Source of the DNA: Hyphomicrobiales bacterium
GTDB taxonomy: Bacteria; Pseudomonadota; Alphaproteobacteria; Rhizobiales; Rhizobiaceae
DNA length: 64,000 bases
Reading direction: 5' to 3'
Assembly: GCA_900468285.1 (NCBI GenBank)
Contig: UBTF01000007.1
Span: 62,001-126,000 of the forward strand
Shown: positions 27,170 through 37,459 of the stretch, piece after piece
How the letters are laid out: every line of letters starts with the position of its first letter
Numbering within the stretch: the stretch's first letter is position 1
Position numbers and translations under genes: made by a program
Notes under the pieces: generated by a model
Told to the model about the DNA's origin: nothing
What the model saw: only the letters and a program-made list of their open reading frames with translations
Databases searched by the model: none

Positions 27170-28513
27170 CTATTTTAACATGAGGTCTCTCATGGCCGCG
27201 AGAAAGCGTTTCGAAATGACGTCACGCTGCACGTGCCGCCCGTTGCGCACAACCGGCCTGCCATTGATCCAGACTGTGTCAGGCTTTGCGAGACCGGCAA
27301 AAATCCATCCATCCAGCACATCGTCACGGGTCAGGTAGGGTGCTGCCGATGTGTCGAGCGACAGGAAATCTGCCGAAAGGCCCTCTGCGATGCCTGCCCT
27401 TGTTCCCAGAGATTGCGCGCCACCAGCAACGGCCGCATCGAACAGGGCTCTGCCGGTCGATCCGCCCGCGGGCGCCAGCACGTTGCGCGCGCGATCAGCC
27501 AGCCTTTGTGAATATTCCAGCTGCCGCAACTCATCGGCAACGCCGATCAGCACATTGCTGTCGGACCCTATGCCCAGCGCCCCACCGGCATCGATGAACT
27601 GGCGGGCGGGAAACGTACCGTCACCGAGATTGGCCTCGGTTACCGGGCAAAGGCCCGCCACCGCGCCGCTGCGGGCAAGGCCAGCCGTTTCGTCCTGTGT
27701 CATGTGTGTGGCGTGGATCAGGCACCACCGGTCCGTCACGTCAGCATTGTCCAGCAGCCATTCCACCGGTCGCTGGCCGGACCATGCAAGGCAATCTTCC
27801 ACTTCCCGGACCTGTTCGGCGATGTGAATATGCAGGGGGGCCGAAGGTGCGAGCCGGGTGGCGAAGGCCAGTTCTTCCGGCGTTACCGCGCGCAGGCTGT
27901 GGGGAGCCACGCCAATGACGCCACCGGGCAGCGTCGAAACCACCCGTGTCGCAGCTTCGAAAAGCCGCGAAAAACTATCGGGACCATTGATGAAACGCCG
28001 TTGCCCTTCGACCGGTGCCAGCCCGCCAAAACCCGCATGGGCGTATAAAACGGGCAAGAGTGTCAGCCCAATGCCTGTTTGCGACGCCGCCGAGGCGATG
28101 CGCTCCGACAGTTCGGCAATGTTGGCGTAATGTCCGCCGTCCCTGTCGTGGTGGAGATAGTGAAACTCGCCGACACGCCCGAAACCCGCCTCCAGCATTT
28201 CCATGTAGAGCTGCGCGGCGATCGCCTCCATCTGATCCGGCGTCATGGTCAGTGCGAAATGATACATGAGCTTGCGCCAGCTCCAGAAACTGTCGGCCGT
28301 CTCTCCTCGCCTTTCGACCAGACCTGCCATGGCGCGTTGAAATGCGTGGCTGTGCAGGTTCGGCATCGCAGGCACAAGAAGCTGTTGCGGGTCGTCACCA
28401 GCTTGCGCCGGGACACCGGTGGCGACCGAAGCGATCTTGCCATCGACAATTTCGAGCCTGACATTGTTGTGCCAACCCTCTGGCAACAAAGCGGTTTCGG
28501 CGTGGATCCACAT
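27170..28513 (-). CDS. hutF: Formimidoylglutamate deiminase
   Basis: A 447-residue amidohydrolase that converts N-formimidoyl-glutamate to N-formyl-glutamate and ammonia. The metal-binding HxH is at residues 54 and 56 (PNLHSHAFQ), with further sites in HIAEQVREVEDC and GIGSDSNVLIG. Together with HutG it makes the five-step histidine route used by pseudomonads and rhizobia. It is divergent from hutI across an 87-base gap that holds the HutC-type palindrome. Confidence 0.96.
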   Translation of the reverse strand: MWIHAETALLPEGWHNNVRLEIVDGKIASVATGVPAQAGDDPQQLLVPAMPNLHSHAFQRAMAGLVERRGETADSFWSWRKLMYHFALTMTPDQMEAIAAQLYMEMLEAGFGRVGEFHYLHHDRDGGHYANIAELSERIASAASQTGIGLTLLPVLYAHAGFGGLAPVEGQRRFINGPDSFSRLFEAATRVVSTLPGGVIGVAPHSLRAVTPEELAFATRLAPSAPLHIHIAEQVREVEDCLAWSGQRPVEWLLDNADVTDRWCLIHATHMTQDETAGLARSGAVAGLCPVTEANLGDGTFPARQFIDAGGALGIGSDSNVLIGVADELRQLEYSQRLADRARNVLAPAGGSTGRALFDAAVAGGAQSLGTRAGIAEGLSADFLSLDTSAAPYLTRDDVLDGWIFAGLAKPDTVWINGRPVVRNGRHVQRDVISKRFLAAMRDLMLK

Positions 28514-28559
28514 TCGAGCACCTCAATTTCCTGATCATGGCACTTGCCTACGGTTCTAT

Positions 28560-28573
28560 TATGTATATACATA
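28560..28573. promoter_or_regulatory. HutC-type operator between hutF and hutI
   Basis: A perfect 14-bp palindrome, TATGTATATACATA, centred between the divergent hutF and hutI starts. TGTATATACA fits the known HutC/GntR consensus. A TTGCCT at 28544 with TATACA at 28566 would place the operator on the -10 box of the hutI promoter. Confidence 0.75.
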
Positions 28574-28600
28574 TTAAACCCAAGGGAAGGAAAATCTGGC

Positions 28601-29860
28601 ATGACCGCAAACTTCAATTCAACCGTCAGCGGACAGGGAAACAGCATCTCGCTTTGGTACAATGCGAGGCTGGCGACCCTCGCTCCAACCCTGCCCGGCC
28701 TTGGAATTGTTGAAAACGGTATCATTGCCGTTCGTGATGGAAAAATAGCCTTTGCGGGGCTGCAGGAAGAGCTTCCCGGCGACCTTGCCATGGCTGGCGA
28801 GCGTTTCGATTGCGCCGGGCGCTGGATTATCCCCGCCCTCATCGATTGCCATACCCATCTGGTCTTTGGCGGTGATCGCGCCATGGAGTTCGAGATGCGG
28901 CTGAACGGTGCTGCTTACGAGGAGATCGCCAGGGCGGGCGGCGGTATTCTGTCTTCCGTGCGGTCCACCCGCAGCCTTTCCGAAGACGAACTGACGGAGC
29001 AGGCACTGCGGCGTCTGGATACGCTTCTTGGCGAGGGCGTTTCGACGGTGGAAATCAAATCCGGCTATGGCCTCGATATCGAGACGGAGCTGAAAATGCT
29101 TCGCGTCGCGCGCAGACTTGCAAGCTTGCGACCCGTGCGGATCGTCACCAGCTATTTGGCGGCTCATGCCACCCCGCCCGAATACAAGGGCCGCAACAGA
29201 GATTACATCGCCGACATTGTCTTGCCCGGTATGGAGCGCGGCCATGCTGAGGGGTTGATCGATGCTGTCGACGGCTTCTGTGAAGGCATCGCATTTTCCG
29301 TCGAAGAGATGAAGCTCGTCTTCGAGAAGGCGAAGTCCCTGGGTCTGCCGGTCAAACTTCACGCCGAACAATTGTCCAATCTTGGCGGTGCAGAGCTTGC
29401 GGCGTCCTATTCCGCCCTGTCCAGTGATCATCTGGAATATCTGGACGAGGCGGGGGCAGGCGCGCTGGCAAAGGCAGGCACGGTTGCGGTCCTTCTTCCC
29501 GGCGCGTTTTATGCCTTGCGGGAAACGCGCAGACCTCCGGTCCAGATGCTTCGCGACCTGCGCGTGGACATGGCGCTGGCGACCGATTGCAACCCCGGAA
29601 CCTCGCCCCTGACATCACTTTTATTGACCATGAACATGGGCGCAACCCTGTTTGGTCTGACGGTCGACGAATGCCTGACCGGCACGACCCGAAACGCGGC
29701 GAAAGCCCTGGGCCTCTCGGCGCAAACCGGCACTTTGCAGACCGGAAAATCAGCTGACTTCACGATCTGGGACATCGAACGACCTGCCGAGCTTGTCTAC
29801 CGCATCGGCTTTAATCCGCTTCATGCGCATGTTTTCAAAGGACGGACCATCAAACCATGA
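28601..29860 (+). CDS. hutI: Imidazolonepropionase
   Basis: 419 residues from the ATG at 28601, with AAGGGAAGG upstream; the frame is open from 28544 but covers the promoter. The enzyme opens imidazolone-propionate to formimidoyl-glutamate. Metal ligands are seen in [13 protein letters not shown] (His near residues 84 and 86), in the [12 protein letters not shown] block and in [11 protein letters not shown]. It overlaps hutH by four bases. Confidence 0.97.
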   Translation: MTANFNSTVSGQGNSISLWYNARLATLAPTLPGLGIVENGIIAVRDGKIAFAGLQEELPGDLAMAGERFDCAGRWIIPALIDCHTHLVFGGDRAMEFEMRLNGAAYEEIARAGGGILSSVRSTRSLSEDELTEQALRRLDTLLGEGVSTVEIKSGYGLDIETELKMLRVARRLASLRPVRIVTSYLAAHATPPEYKGRNRDYIADIVLPGMERGHAEGLIDAVDGFCEGIAFSVEEMKLVFEKAKSLGLPVKLHAEQLSNLGGAELAASYSALSSDHLEYLDEAGAGALAKAGTVAVLLPGAFYALRETRRPPVQMLRDLRVDMALATDCNPGTSPLTSLLLTMNMGATLFGLTVDECLTGTTRNAAKALGLSAQTGTLQTGKSADFTIWDIERPAELVYRIGFNPLHAHVFKGRTIKP

Positions 29861-31392
29861 GCATCATTCTTTACCCCGGCTCCGTAACGCTTGGCGATCT
29901 CGCTGACATCTACTGGAACAATGGTGCAGCGCGGCTGCATTCGTCCTTCGATGCGGGCATTGAAAGGGCTGCTAGGCGGATTGCGGAAATAGCGGCCGGC
30001 AACGCCCCGGTCTACGGCATCAATACGGGCTTTGGAAAACTGGCATCGATCCGTATCGATGCTGCGGATGTGGCAACGCTCCAGCGCAACCTCATTCTCT
30101 CACATTGCTGCGGCGTGGGCGCGGCATTGCCGGAAAATGTCGTTCGTCTGATCATGGCGCTGAAGCTGATCTCGCTCGGTCGTGGAGCCTCCGGCGTCCG
30201 GCTGGAACTCGTGCGGCTGATCGAGGACATGCTGGACAAGGGCGTGATCCCGTCCATTCCGGAAAAGGGATCGGTCGGCGCATCCGGCGATCTGGCACCG
30301 CTTGCGCATATGGCCGCCGTCATGATGGGTGAAGGCGAGGCATTTTACGGCGGTATCTGCATGACTGCGAAAGATGCGCTCTCGAAAGCTGGCTTGAGGC
30401 CTGTCGTCCTTGCCGCAAAGGAAGGTCTGGCGCTCATCAACGGCACGCAGACGTCCACTGCGCTGGCGCTGGCCGGGCTGTTTCGGGCACACCGGGCGGC
30501 ACAGGCCGCGCTGGTGACAGGCGCTCTCTCCACCGATGCCGCAATGGGGTCTTCCGCGCCGTTCCACCCGGATATTCATGCGCTGCGCGGCCATAAGGGC
30601 CAGATCGACGCCGGGGCTGCGCTTCGCACCCTGCTGGAGGGTTCGGAAATTCGGGTGAGCCACATTGAGGGCGATGAGCGCGTGCAGGACCCCTATTGCA
30701 TCCGTTGCCAGCCGCAGGTGGACGGTGCTTGCCTCGACCTTCTGCGACAGGTCGCGCGTACCCTGGAAATCGAAGCCAACGCGGTCACCGACAATCCGCT
30801 TGTTCTCTCCGACAATTCGGTTGTTTCCGGCGGCAACTTCCATGCCGAGCCGGTGGCCTTTGCCGCCGACCAGACGGCACTGGCGATCTGCGAAATCGGT
30901 GCCATCGCCCAGCGCCGTATCGCCCTGCTGGTCGATCCCGCCCTGTCCTACGGCCTGCCCGCTTTCCTGTCGAAAAAACCGGGGCTCAATTCCGGCCTGA
31001 TGATTGCCGAGGTGACGTCAGCGGCCCTGATGAGCGAGAACAAGCAGATGTCTCACCCGGCCTCGGTGGACTCGACGCCAACATCAGCAAACCAGGAAGA
31101 CCATGTTTCCATGGCGTGCCATGGGGCGCGGCGGCTTTTGCCGATGACGGAAAACCTGTTTGCCATTCTCGGCATCGAAGCATTGTCTGCGGTGCAAGGC
31201 GTGGAATTGCGCGGACCGCTGAAGACCAGCCCGGAACTACAGAAGGCCATGGCCGTGCTGCGCGGCGTCATTCCCTCGCTGGATGATGACCGTTACATGG
31301 CGCCCGATCTGAAGGCTGCATCGGAATTGATCGCATCCGGCGCGCTTGTTTCGGTCATTTCGGACGGCATTCTGCCCAAACTGGAGGGATGA
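29857..31392 (+). CDS. hutH: Histidine ammonia-lyase
   Basis: A 511-residue enzyme that removes ammonia from histidine to give urocanate. The Ala-Ser-Gly that forms the MIO prosthetic group lies at about residues 142-144 ([15 protein letters not shown]). Other conserved blocks are [11 protein letters not shown] and [13 protein letters not shown] overlaps join it to hutI before and hutG after. Confidence 0.98.
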   Translation: MSIILYPGSVTLGDLADIYWNNGAARLHSSFDAGIERAARRIAEIAAGNAPVYGINTGFGKLASIRIDAADVATLQRNLILSHCCGVGAALPENVVRLIMALKLISLGRGASGVRLELVRLIEDMLDKGVIPSIPEKGSVGASGDLAPLAHMAAVMMGEGEAFYGGICMTAKDALSKAGLRPVVLAAKEGLALINGTQTSTALALAGLFRAHRAAQAALVTGALSTDAAMGSSAPFHPDIHALRGHKGQIDAGAALRTLLEGSEIRVSHIEGDERVQDPYCIRCQPQVDGACLDLLRQVARTLEIEANAVTDNPLVLSDNSVVSGGNFHAEPVAFAADQTALAICEIGAIAQRRIALLVDPALSYGLPAFLSKKPGLNSGLMIAEVTSAALMSENKQMSHPASVDSTPTSANQEDHVSMACHGARRLLPMTENLFAILGIEALSAVQGVELRGPLKTSPELQKAMAVLRGVIPSLDDDRYMAPDLKAASELIASGALVSVISDGILPKLEG

Positions 31393-32210
31393 GGATGCCG
31401 GTTTTCGAACTCCATCAGGGATCATCGCCGATCATTTTAGGGCTGCCGCACACCGGCACCGAAGTGCCAGCGGACATATGGGAGCGGCTGAACAGCAATG
31501 GCAGAACCCTTGCCGATACCGATTGGCACATTCACGATCTCTATGCCGGACTGCTGGATGACGCGACGACCGTTCGTGCCACGTTCCATCGTTATGTCAT
31601 CGATGCGAACCGCGATCCTGCGGGTGTGAGCCTCTACCCCGGCCAGAATACGACCGGCCTTGTGCCTGAGACGGATTTCGATGGCAATCCGATCTGGAAC
31701 GAGGGAGAGGAGCCGACCGATGCGGATATCGCAAAGCGTTTGCAACAGTTTCACGCGCCCTATCACGCAGCCCTTTCGGTTGAAATTGCGCGGGTGAAAG
31801 CCATCCACGGCATCGCCATTCTCTTTGATTGCCACTCGATTCGCTCTCACATTCCGTTCCTGTTCGATGGCGCGCTGCCAGATTTCAACATTGGCACGGA
31901 TATGGGCCGCACCTGCGACCCTGCCATCGAAACGATCGTCCGCGATGGTGCGGCGGAGGCGCAAGGCTACACCTCCGTGGTGAACGGCCGCTTCAAGGGT
32001 GGCTGGACGACACGCCATTATGGAAAGCCTGAAACCGGCGTTCACGCCATCCAGATGGAACTGGCCCAATCCACCCATCTCGCAACGGAAACGCCACCTT
32101 TCGCCTATGACGGCGACAAGGCCTCAAAGCTACGCATTCATCTCAAGGACATTCTGCAGCGCCTGGAAAAATTCGCGCTCGATGCCAAGGACAGGGGAGT
32201 AACAGCATGA
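31389..32210 (+). CDS. hutG: N-formylglutamate deformylase
   Basis: A 273-residue member of the N-formylglutamate amidohydrolase family, which releases formate and glutamate as the last step after HutF. Zinc-binding features are seen in [21 protein letters not shown] and the later [15 protein letters not shown] second ATG at 31395 is an alternative start. It overlaps hutH and hutU by four bases each. Confidence 0.95.
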   Translation: MRMPVFELHQGSSPIILGLPHTGTEVPADIWERLNSNGRTLADTDWHIHDLYAGLLDDATTVRATFHRYVIDANRDPAGVSLYPGQNTTGLVPETDFDGNPIWNEGEEPTDADIAKRLQQFHAPYHAALSVEIARVKAIHGIAILFDCHSIRSHIPFLFDGALPDFNIGTDMGRTCDPAIETIVRDGAAEAQGYTSVVNGRFKGGWTTRHYGKPETGVHAIQMELAQSTHLATETPPFAYDGDKASKLRIHLKDILQRLEKFALDAKDRGVTA

Positions 32211-33880
32211 CCAACCCGCGCCACAATGAACGCGAGGTTCGTGCGCCACGCGGACCGGAGCTTAACGCCAAGAGCTGGATGACCGAAGCGCCGCTGCGCA
32301 TGTTGATGAACAATCTCGACCCCGATGTGGCGGAGCGCCCGCATGAGCTGGTGGTCTATGGCGGTATCGGTCGCGCCGCCCGCACCTGGGAGGATTTCGA
32401 CAGGATTGTCGCGACCCTGAAGGACCTCAACGAGGATGAGACCTTGCTGGTGCAATCCGGCAAGCCCGTGGGCGTCTTTCGCACACATAAGGACGCGCCG
32501 CGCGTCCTGATCGCCAACTCCAACCTGGTTCCGCATTGGGCGACGTGGGAGCACTTCAACGAACTGGATAAGAAGGGGCTGGCCATGTATGGCCAGATGA
32601 CCGCCGGTTCGTGGATCTACATCGGCACCCAGGGCATCGTGCAGGGAACCTATGAAACCTTCGTGGAAGCCGGTCGCCAGCATTATGATGGCAATCTGAA
32701 GGGTAAATGGATCCTGACCGGCGGCCTTGGCGGCATGGGCGGGGCGCAACCTCTTGCTGCCGTCATGGCCGGCGCCTGCTGCCTTGCCGTGGAGTGCGAT
32801 GAAACCCGCATCGATTTTCGGCTGCGCACCCGCTATGTGGACGCAAAGGCGCATACGCTGGATGAGGCGCTTGAGCTGATCGACCAGTGGACGAAGGCAG
32901 GTGAGGCCAAGTCCGTCGGTCTTCTCGGAAATGCTGCCGAAATTTTCCCCGAGCTCGTCAGACGCGGCATTCGTCCCGATATCGTGACCGACCAGACCTC
33001 GGCGCATGATCCTGTTCACGGTTATCTGCCGATCGGCTGGACCGTTGCCGAATGGCGCGCAAAACAGGAGAGCGACCCGAAAGCCGTGGAGGCGGCGGCG
33101 CGCGCTTCCATGCGGCTGCAGGTCGAAGCCATGGTGGATTTCTGGAATGCCGGCGTTCCCACGCTCGATTATGGCAATAATATCCGCCAGGTTGCCAAGG
33201 AAGAGGGCATGGAAAACGCCTTTGCCTTTCCCGGCTTCGTTCCCGCCTATATTCGCCCGCTCTTTTGTCGCGGCATAGGCCCCTTCCGCTGGGCGGCTCT
33301 TTCGGGCGATCCTGAAGATATCTACAAGACGGACGCCAAGGTGAAGGAACTCACGCCCGGCAACACCCACCTGCACAACTGGCTCGACATGGCGCGGGAG
33401 CGCATTGCCTTTCAGGGCCTGCCCGCCCGCATCTGCTGGGTTGGCCTTGGCGACCGCCATCGACTGGCGCTGGCGTTCAACGAGATGGTCAAAAGCGGGG
33501 AGTTGAAAGCGCCCGTCGTTATCGGTCGCGATCACCTCGATAGTGGCTCCGTGGCCTCGCCCAACCGTGAAACGGAAGCGATGAAGGATGGCTCCGACGC
33601 CGTGTCCGATTGGCCGCTGCTCAACGCCCTCCTCAACACGGCCTCGGGTGCGACTTGGGTCTCCCTGCACCACGGCGGAGGCGTCGGCATGGGGTTCTCG
33701 CAGCATTCGGGCGTTGTCATCTGCGCCGATGGCTCCGACGATGCGGCCCGCAGACTGGATCGCGTGCTATGGAACGACCCGGCAACTGGCGTCATGCGCC
33801 ATGCCGATGCCGGTTACGACATCGCGCTGGATTGTGCGAAGGAAAAAGGTCTGCGCCTTCCCGGCATTCTGGGCAACTGA
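32207..33880 (+). CDS. hutU: Urocanate hydratase
   Basis: A 557-residue NAD-dependent urocanase converting urocanate to imidazolone-propionate. The NAD-binding [13 protein letters not shown] is near residue 172 and the catalytic Cys near residue 409 ([19 protein letters not shown]). Length and motifs are as expected. It begins within the hutG stop and is followed by hutD after 5 bases. Confidence 0.98.
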   Translation: MTNPRHNEREVRAPRGPELNAKSWMTEAPLRMLMNNLDPDVAERPHELVVYGGIGRAARTWEDFDRIVATLKDLNEDETLLVQSGKPVGVFRTHKDAPRVLIANSNLVPHWATWEHFNELDKKGLAMYGQMTAGSWIYIGTQGIVQGTYETFVEAGRQHYDGNLKGKWILTGGLGGMGGAQPLAAVMAGACCLAVECDETRIDFRLRTRYVDAKAHTLDEALELIDQWTKAGEAKSVGLLGNAAEIFPELVRRGIRPDIVTDQTSAHDPVHGYLPIGWTVAEWRAKQESDPKAVEAAARASMRLQVEAMVDFWNAGVPTLDYGNNIRQVAKEEGMENAFAFPGFVPAYIRPLFCRGIGPFRWAALSGDPEDIYKTDAKVKELTPGNTHLHNWLDMARERIAFQGLPARICWVGLGDRHRLALAFNEMVKSGELKAPVVIGRDHLDSGSVASPNRETEAMKDGSDAVSDWPLLNALLNTASGATWVSLHHGGGVGMGFSQHSGVVICADGSDDAARRLDRVLWNDPATGVMRHADAGYDIALDCAKEKGLRLPGILGN

Positions 33881-33885
33881 GCGCC

Positions 33886-34452
33886 ATGGCACTCTTGCGT
33901 GCAGGCGAACACAAGCGGATGCCGTGGAAGAACGGTGGCGGAGAGACGGTGGAGATCGCCGTTTTTCCTCCCCATGCATCCGTCGATGATTTCGACTGGC
34001 GCATCAGCATGGCGACGGTTGCCAGCGATGGGTCGTTTTCGATTTTCCCCGGGATAGATCGCACACTATCCATCCTGGATGGAAACGGCATGGGGCTGGA
34101 GATTAATGGCAAAGCGGCCGTGCTGCTGACGCGTGAAAGCCAGCCGTTGAACTTCGCGGCGGATGTGCCTGTAGAGGCAAGGCTGGTCGATGGACCGATT
34201 ACAGACCTGAACGTCATGACAAGGCGAGGACGTTTCAGTCACAGCGTAGAGCGCGTGACGGGTCGTTTCTGCGTCAGCAGAAACGCGCCAAGCGACCGTG
34301 TTTTCGTGCTGGCAATGGGTGATGCTTTTGCCGTGACGGCTCACCAGTCCTTTGCCTTGAAGGCACTGGATGCGATGTCGATTGACGTCGCGACGGATGT
34401 TCAGGCGGATGACATCGTCTGCTATGTAATCCGTCTCACGCCGCAGGGCTGA
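33886..34452 (+). CDS. hutD: HutD/Ves family cupin-like protein
   Basis: 188 residues from the ATG at 33886; the open frame reaches back inside hutU but only this start gives the family N-terminus (KRMPWKNGGGETVEIAVFP). The HutD/Ves motif DFDWRISMATVASDGSFSIFPGIDRTLSIL is clear. HutD is thought to set an upper limit on Hut flux, possibly by binding a small ligand. It is the last gene of the hut operon and its 3' end overlaps the convergent LysR gene by 17 bases. Confidence 0.93.
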   Translation: MALLRAGEHKRMPWKNGGGETVEIAVFPPHASVDDFDWRISMATVASDGSFSIFPGIDRTLSILDGNGMGLEINGKAAVLLTRESQPLNFAADVPVEARLVDGPITDLNVMTRRGRFSHSVERVTGRFCVSRNAPSDRVFVLAMGDAFAVTAHQSFALKALDAMSIDVATDVQADDIVCYVIRLTPQG

Positions 34453-35326
34453 AGATGGACCTTTCGCCTGCGACGATGTCCTGCAGAAATTGCGCCACGG
34501 TTCTGACGCGTGCCAACTGGCGGGCGTTTTCATGGAAGGCGGTCCAGTAGGAGCGGTGGATTGAGATGCTCGGCAGAATACGCATGAGGTCTCCATGGTT
34601 TCTGGCGATATAGTCATGGAGAATGCCGATACCTGCGCCGGATCTCACGGCTTCCGTCTGTCCTATGGCGCTGGATATGGCAAAGCTTGCGCCCCAATCA
34701 CGCAGAATTTCACCGGTGTAATTGAGCGATGGCGAGAAGATGAGATCTTCGACATAACCGATGCGGCGATGGTCCTTGAGGTCTTCGACCGTCGTCGGCA
34801 CGCCATAGCTGTCCAGATATGACGTCGATGCGTAGAGGCCAAGCGAGTAGTCGGTGAGTTTCGAAAACACCAGCCTCCCCTGCTCTGGCCTCTCGATCGT
34901 AATTGCGATGTCCGCCTCTCTCTGCGACAGCGAAAAGGAGCGCGGCACCGGCACCAGCTCGATCGTCAGATCGGGATGAAGCGCTGTCAGCGCGCCGAGA
35001 CGCGGCGCCAGAAACGAGACGCCGAAACCATCGGGCGCACCAATGCGCACAGTGCCTGTGATGGCGGCATCCCCGCGCCCGAGATCGGACTGCACGCTCA
35101 GCATTTCCGTTTCCATCCGTTCTGCGGAGGCCAGAAAACGCGTGCCATCCTCCGTCAATGTGCAGCCTGTGGTGCTGCGCAAGAACAGCTGGCAGCCAAG
35201 CGTGGCCTCCAGTGCCGAAACCCTGCGGCTCAGCGTTGCGTGGTTGACGCCCATCTTTCTGGCAGCCGCCAGAAACTGACCGCTCCGGGCCACGTTCAAG
35301 AAAAAACGCACATCGTCCCAATTCAT
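34436..35326 (-). CDS. LysR-family transcriptional regulator
   Basis: 296 residues from the ATG at 35326 (MNWDDVRFFLNVARSGQF); the longer frame to 35707 would run into the mmsA gene. The N-terminal helix-turn-helix (LAAARKMGVNHATLSRRVSALEATLG) and the LysR substrate-binding domain are complete. It is divergent from mmsA across 108 bases that hold a long palindrome, so mmsA is its likely target. Confidence 0.93.
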   Translation of the reverse strand: MNWDDVRFFLNVARSGQFLAAARKMGVNHATLSRRVSALEATLGCQLFLRSTTGCTLTEDGTRFLASAERMETEMLSVQSDLGRGDAAITGTVRIGAPDGFGVSFLAPRLGALTALHPDLTIELVPVPRSFSLSQREADIAITIERPEQGRLVFSKLTDYSLGLYASTSYLDSYGVPTTVEDLKDHRRIGYVEDLIFSPSLNYTGEILRDWGASFAISSAIGQTEAVRSGAGIGILHDYIARNHGDLMRILPSISIHRSYWTAFHENARQLARVRTVAQFLQDIVAGERSIFSPAA

Positions 35327-35380
35327 AGCGCAAGCCTTATGCCCATTTCTGCACAATGGATGATTATTGCAGGCCATTGA

Positions 35381-35402
35381 TTTGCGCAATTCGAAGCGCA
35401 AA
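35381..35402. promoter_or_regulatory. Palindromic operator candidate upstream of mmsA
   Basis: TTTGCGC (35381-35387) and GCGCAAA (35396-35402) form a perfect 7-bp inverted repeat around AATTCGAA, which itself contains the palindrome TTCGAA. It is 32 bases before the mmsA start, in the divergent region. A LysR site with T-N-A symmetry is the likely meaning. Confidence 0.6.
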
Positions 35403-35434
35403 ACTGCGACCATCATTTTATGGAGGAAATACCC

Positions 35435-36931
35435 GTGAAGCAGATCGGCCATTTCATTGACGGCAAGCAGGTGGCAGGCACCAGCGGCCGCACGTCCAAC
35501 GTCTACAATCCGGCTACCGGCGAAGTGCAGGCCACGCTGTCTCTGGCAAGCGATGCGGAAATTCTCGCCGCCGTTGAAAGTGCGAAAAACGCACAGCCAA
35601 AATGGGCAGCCACCAACCCGCAGCGTCGCGCCCGTGTGTTCTTCAAATTTGTCGAATTGCTGAACCAGAACATGGACGAGCTTGCCACGCTGCTTTCGAG
35701 CGAACATGGCAAGACGGTGGAAGATTCCAAGGGCGACATCATCCGTGGTCTAGAAGTCTGCGAATTCGTATGCGGCATTCCGCATTTGCAGAAGGGTGAG
35801 TTCACGGAAGGTGCTGGCCCGTCCATCGACATGTATTCGCTGCGCCAGCCTGTGGGCATCGGCGCTGGCATCACGCCTTTCAACTTCCCCGGCATGATAC
35901 CCATGTGGATGTTTGCCCCAGCCATTGCCTGCGGCAACGCCTTTATCCTGAAGCCTTCGGAGCGCGATCCGTCTTTGCCTATCCGGCTTGCGGAACTGAT
36001 GATGGAAGCTGGCCTTCCAGCCGGTATCCTCAATGTCATCAATGGCGACAAGAGCGCGGTTGACGGCTTGCTGACCAACCCTGACATCGGCGCAATATCC
36101 TTTGTCGGATCGACCCCAATCGCACGCTATGTTTATGGCACGGCAGCCATGAACGGCAAGCGCGCCCAGTGCTTCGGTGGTGCGAAGAACCACATGATCA
36201 TCATGCCGGATGCCGATCTCGATCAGGCCGTCAGCGCCTTGATGGGTGCGGGCTACGGTTCCGCAGGTGAGCGTTGCATGGCTGTGTCGGTTGCCGTTCC
36301 CGTTGGCGAGGAAACCGCAAACCGCCTCGTCGAAAAACTCATGCCGCAGATCGAGGCGCTGAAGATCGGCCCTTACACCGACGACAAGGCCGATATGGGC
36401 CCGCTGGTGACGAAGGAAGCACAGACCCGCGTCAAGGGACTGATCGACAGCGGCGTCGAACAGGGCGCAAAGCTTCTGGTCGATGGTCGCGATTTCAGGC
36501 TTCAGGGTTATGAAGACGGCTATTTCGTCGGTGGTTGCCTGTTCGACCATGTCACGACCGACATGGACATCTACAAGCAGGAAATATTCGGACCGGTTCT
36601 GTCCGTCGTTCGCGCCAAGAACTACGAGGACGCGCTTGAGTTGCCGATGAAGCATGAATATGGCAACGGCGTCGCGATCTTTACCCGTGATGGCGATGCG
36701 GCCCGCGACTTTGCCAGCCGCGTGAATGTCGGCATGATCGGTATCAACGTTCCGATCCCGGTTCCCTTGGCCTACCACTCCTTCGGCGGCTGGAAGGCTT
36801 CGAGCTTCGGCGATCTCAACCAGCACGGCACCGACTCGATCAAGTTCTGGACGAAGACCAAGACGGTCACGGCGCGCTGGCCGTCCGGCATCAAGAGCGG
36901 CGCAGAATTCGTCATGCCGACGATGAAGTAG
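35435..36931 (+). CDS. mmsA: Methylmalonate-semialdehyde dehydrogenase (CoA-acylating)
   Basis: About 498 residues. The GTG at 35435 is chosen because TGGAGGAAA lies 7 bases upstream and the protein then starts KQIGHFIDGK as in relatives; an ATG at 35420 overlaps that site. The enzyme oxidises methylmalonate semialdehyde to propionyl-CoA in valine and inositol breakdown. The catalytic Cys is near residue 281 (GSAGERCMAVS), with the GITPFNFPGMIPMWMF block. A bidirectional terminator follows. Confidence 0.96.
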   Translation: MKQIGHFIDGKQVAGTSGRTSNVYNPATGEVQATLSLASDAEILAAVESAKNAQPKWAATNPQRRARVFFKFVELLNQNMDELATLLSSEHGKTVEDSKGDIIRGLEVCEFVCGIPHLQKGEFTEGAGPSIDMYSLRQPVGIGAGITPFNFPGMIPMWMFAPAIACGNAFILKPSERDPSLPIRLAELMMEAGLPAGILNVINGDKSAVDGLLTNPDIGAISFVGSTPIARYVYGTAAMNGKRAQCFGGAKNHMIIMPDADLDQAVSALMGAGYGSAGERCMAVSVAVPVGEETANRLVEKLMPQIEALKIGPYTDDKADMGPLVTKEAQTRVKGLIDSGVEQGAKLLVDGRDFRLQGYEDGYFVGGCLFDHVTTDMDIYKQEIFGPVLSVVRAKNYEDALELPMKHEYGNGVAIFTRDGDAARDFASRVNVGMIGINVPIPVPLAYHSFGGWKASSFGDLNQHGTDSIKFWTKTKTVTARWPSGIKSGAEFVMPTMK

Positions 36932-36960
36932 TTTCGATGTAATCGTTTCATTTTTCTTAC

Positions 36961-36992
36961 AAAAAAGGCGATCTTTTAAGGTCGCCTTTTTT
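36961..36992. terminator. Hairpin terminator after mmsA
   Basis: An 11-bp stem (36961-36971 with 36982-36992) has poly-A on the left and poly-T on the right arm, giving a good terminator on the plus strand. Confidence 0.88.
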
Positions 36993-37063
36993 GTTATCAG
37001 GACTTAATTCGTATTTTCATAATTCCTTTCTATCGCTTCATTTTCTCAGAAAGGATTATTTCA

Positions 37064-37381
37064 ATGGCTAAAACAGTTATGATGAAAAACAATGAAAATG
37101 GCATCCTGAGAAAGGGCTTCTACGGTTTTTCATGGACATACTTATTCTTCGGCTGGTTCGTTCCACTCATCAGGGGCGAACTGGGAGTTGCCGTGCTGCA
37201 TTTTTTTCTGGCGATTTTCAGCTGTGGGATCGCGCAACTGATTTTCTGCTTCCTCTACAACAAGCAATTTACGCAGCGACTGCTGGAAAAGGGTTATCGC
37301 TTCGCTGATCGGCCTGAGGTGAACTCGGCAGCAGCCGTGGCAATTGGGGTTGATCTTTCCGTCAATGCCGTTCCGGCTTGA
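37064..37381 (+). CDS. Small HrgC-like membrane protein
   Basis: A 105-residue protein. After a hydrophilic start (KNNENGILRKGFYGFSW) come two or three hydrophobic segments (TYLFFGWFVPLIRG, VAVLHFFLAIFSCGIAQLIFCFLYNK). It ends in a hydrophilic tail after LLEKGYRF. The GFSWTYLFFGWFVPLxRG core resembles the HrgC-type small membrane proteins often found near mobile or phage genes. Base composition is lower in GC than its neighbours, and the gene is isolated between two hairpins, which suggests acquisition. Function is unknown. Confidence 0.8.
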   Translation: MAKTVMMKNNENGILRKGFYGFSWTYLFFGWFVPLIRGELGVAVLHFFLAIFSCGIAQLIFCFLYNKQFTQRLLEKGYRFADRPEVNSAAAVAIGVDLSVNAVPA

Positions 37382-37416
37382 AAAAGCAGAAACGCCGCTT
37401 GAGGGCGGCGTTTCTG
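37381..37416 (-). terminator. Terminator of the deoB-add-upp transcript
   Basis: A 12-bp stem (37387-37398 with 37405-37416) is followed on the minus strand by CTTTTT. It lies 44 bases after the upp stop and abuts the stop of the convergent small membrane gene. Confidence 0.85.
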
Positions 37417-37459
37417 ACGGACGCTGATAACAAGCAGTCCGATAGACTTCGAAATTTGA

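Noticed and set aside
32138-33706. A 522-codon minus-strand frame opposite hutU
   Set aside because: hutU is complete with NAD and catalytic motifs; the antisense frame has no recognisable family.
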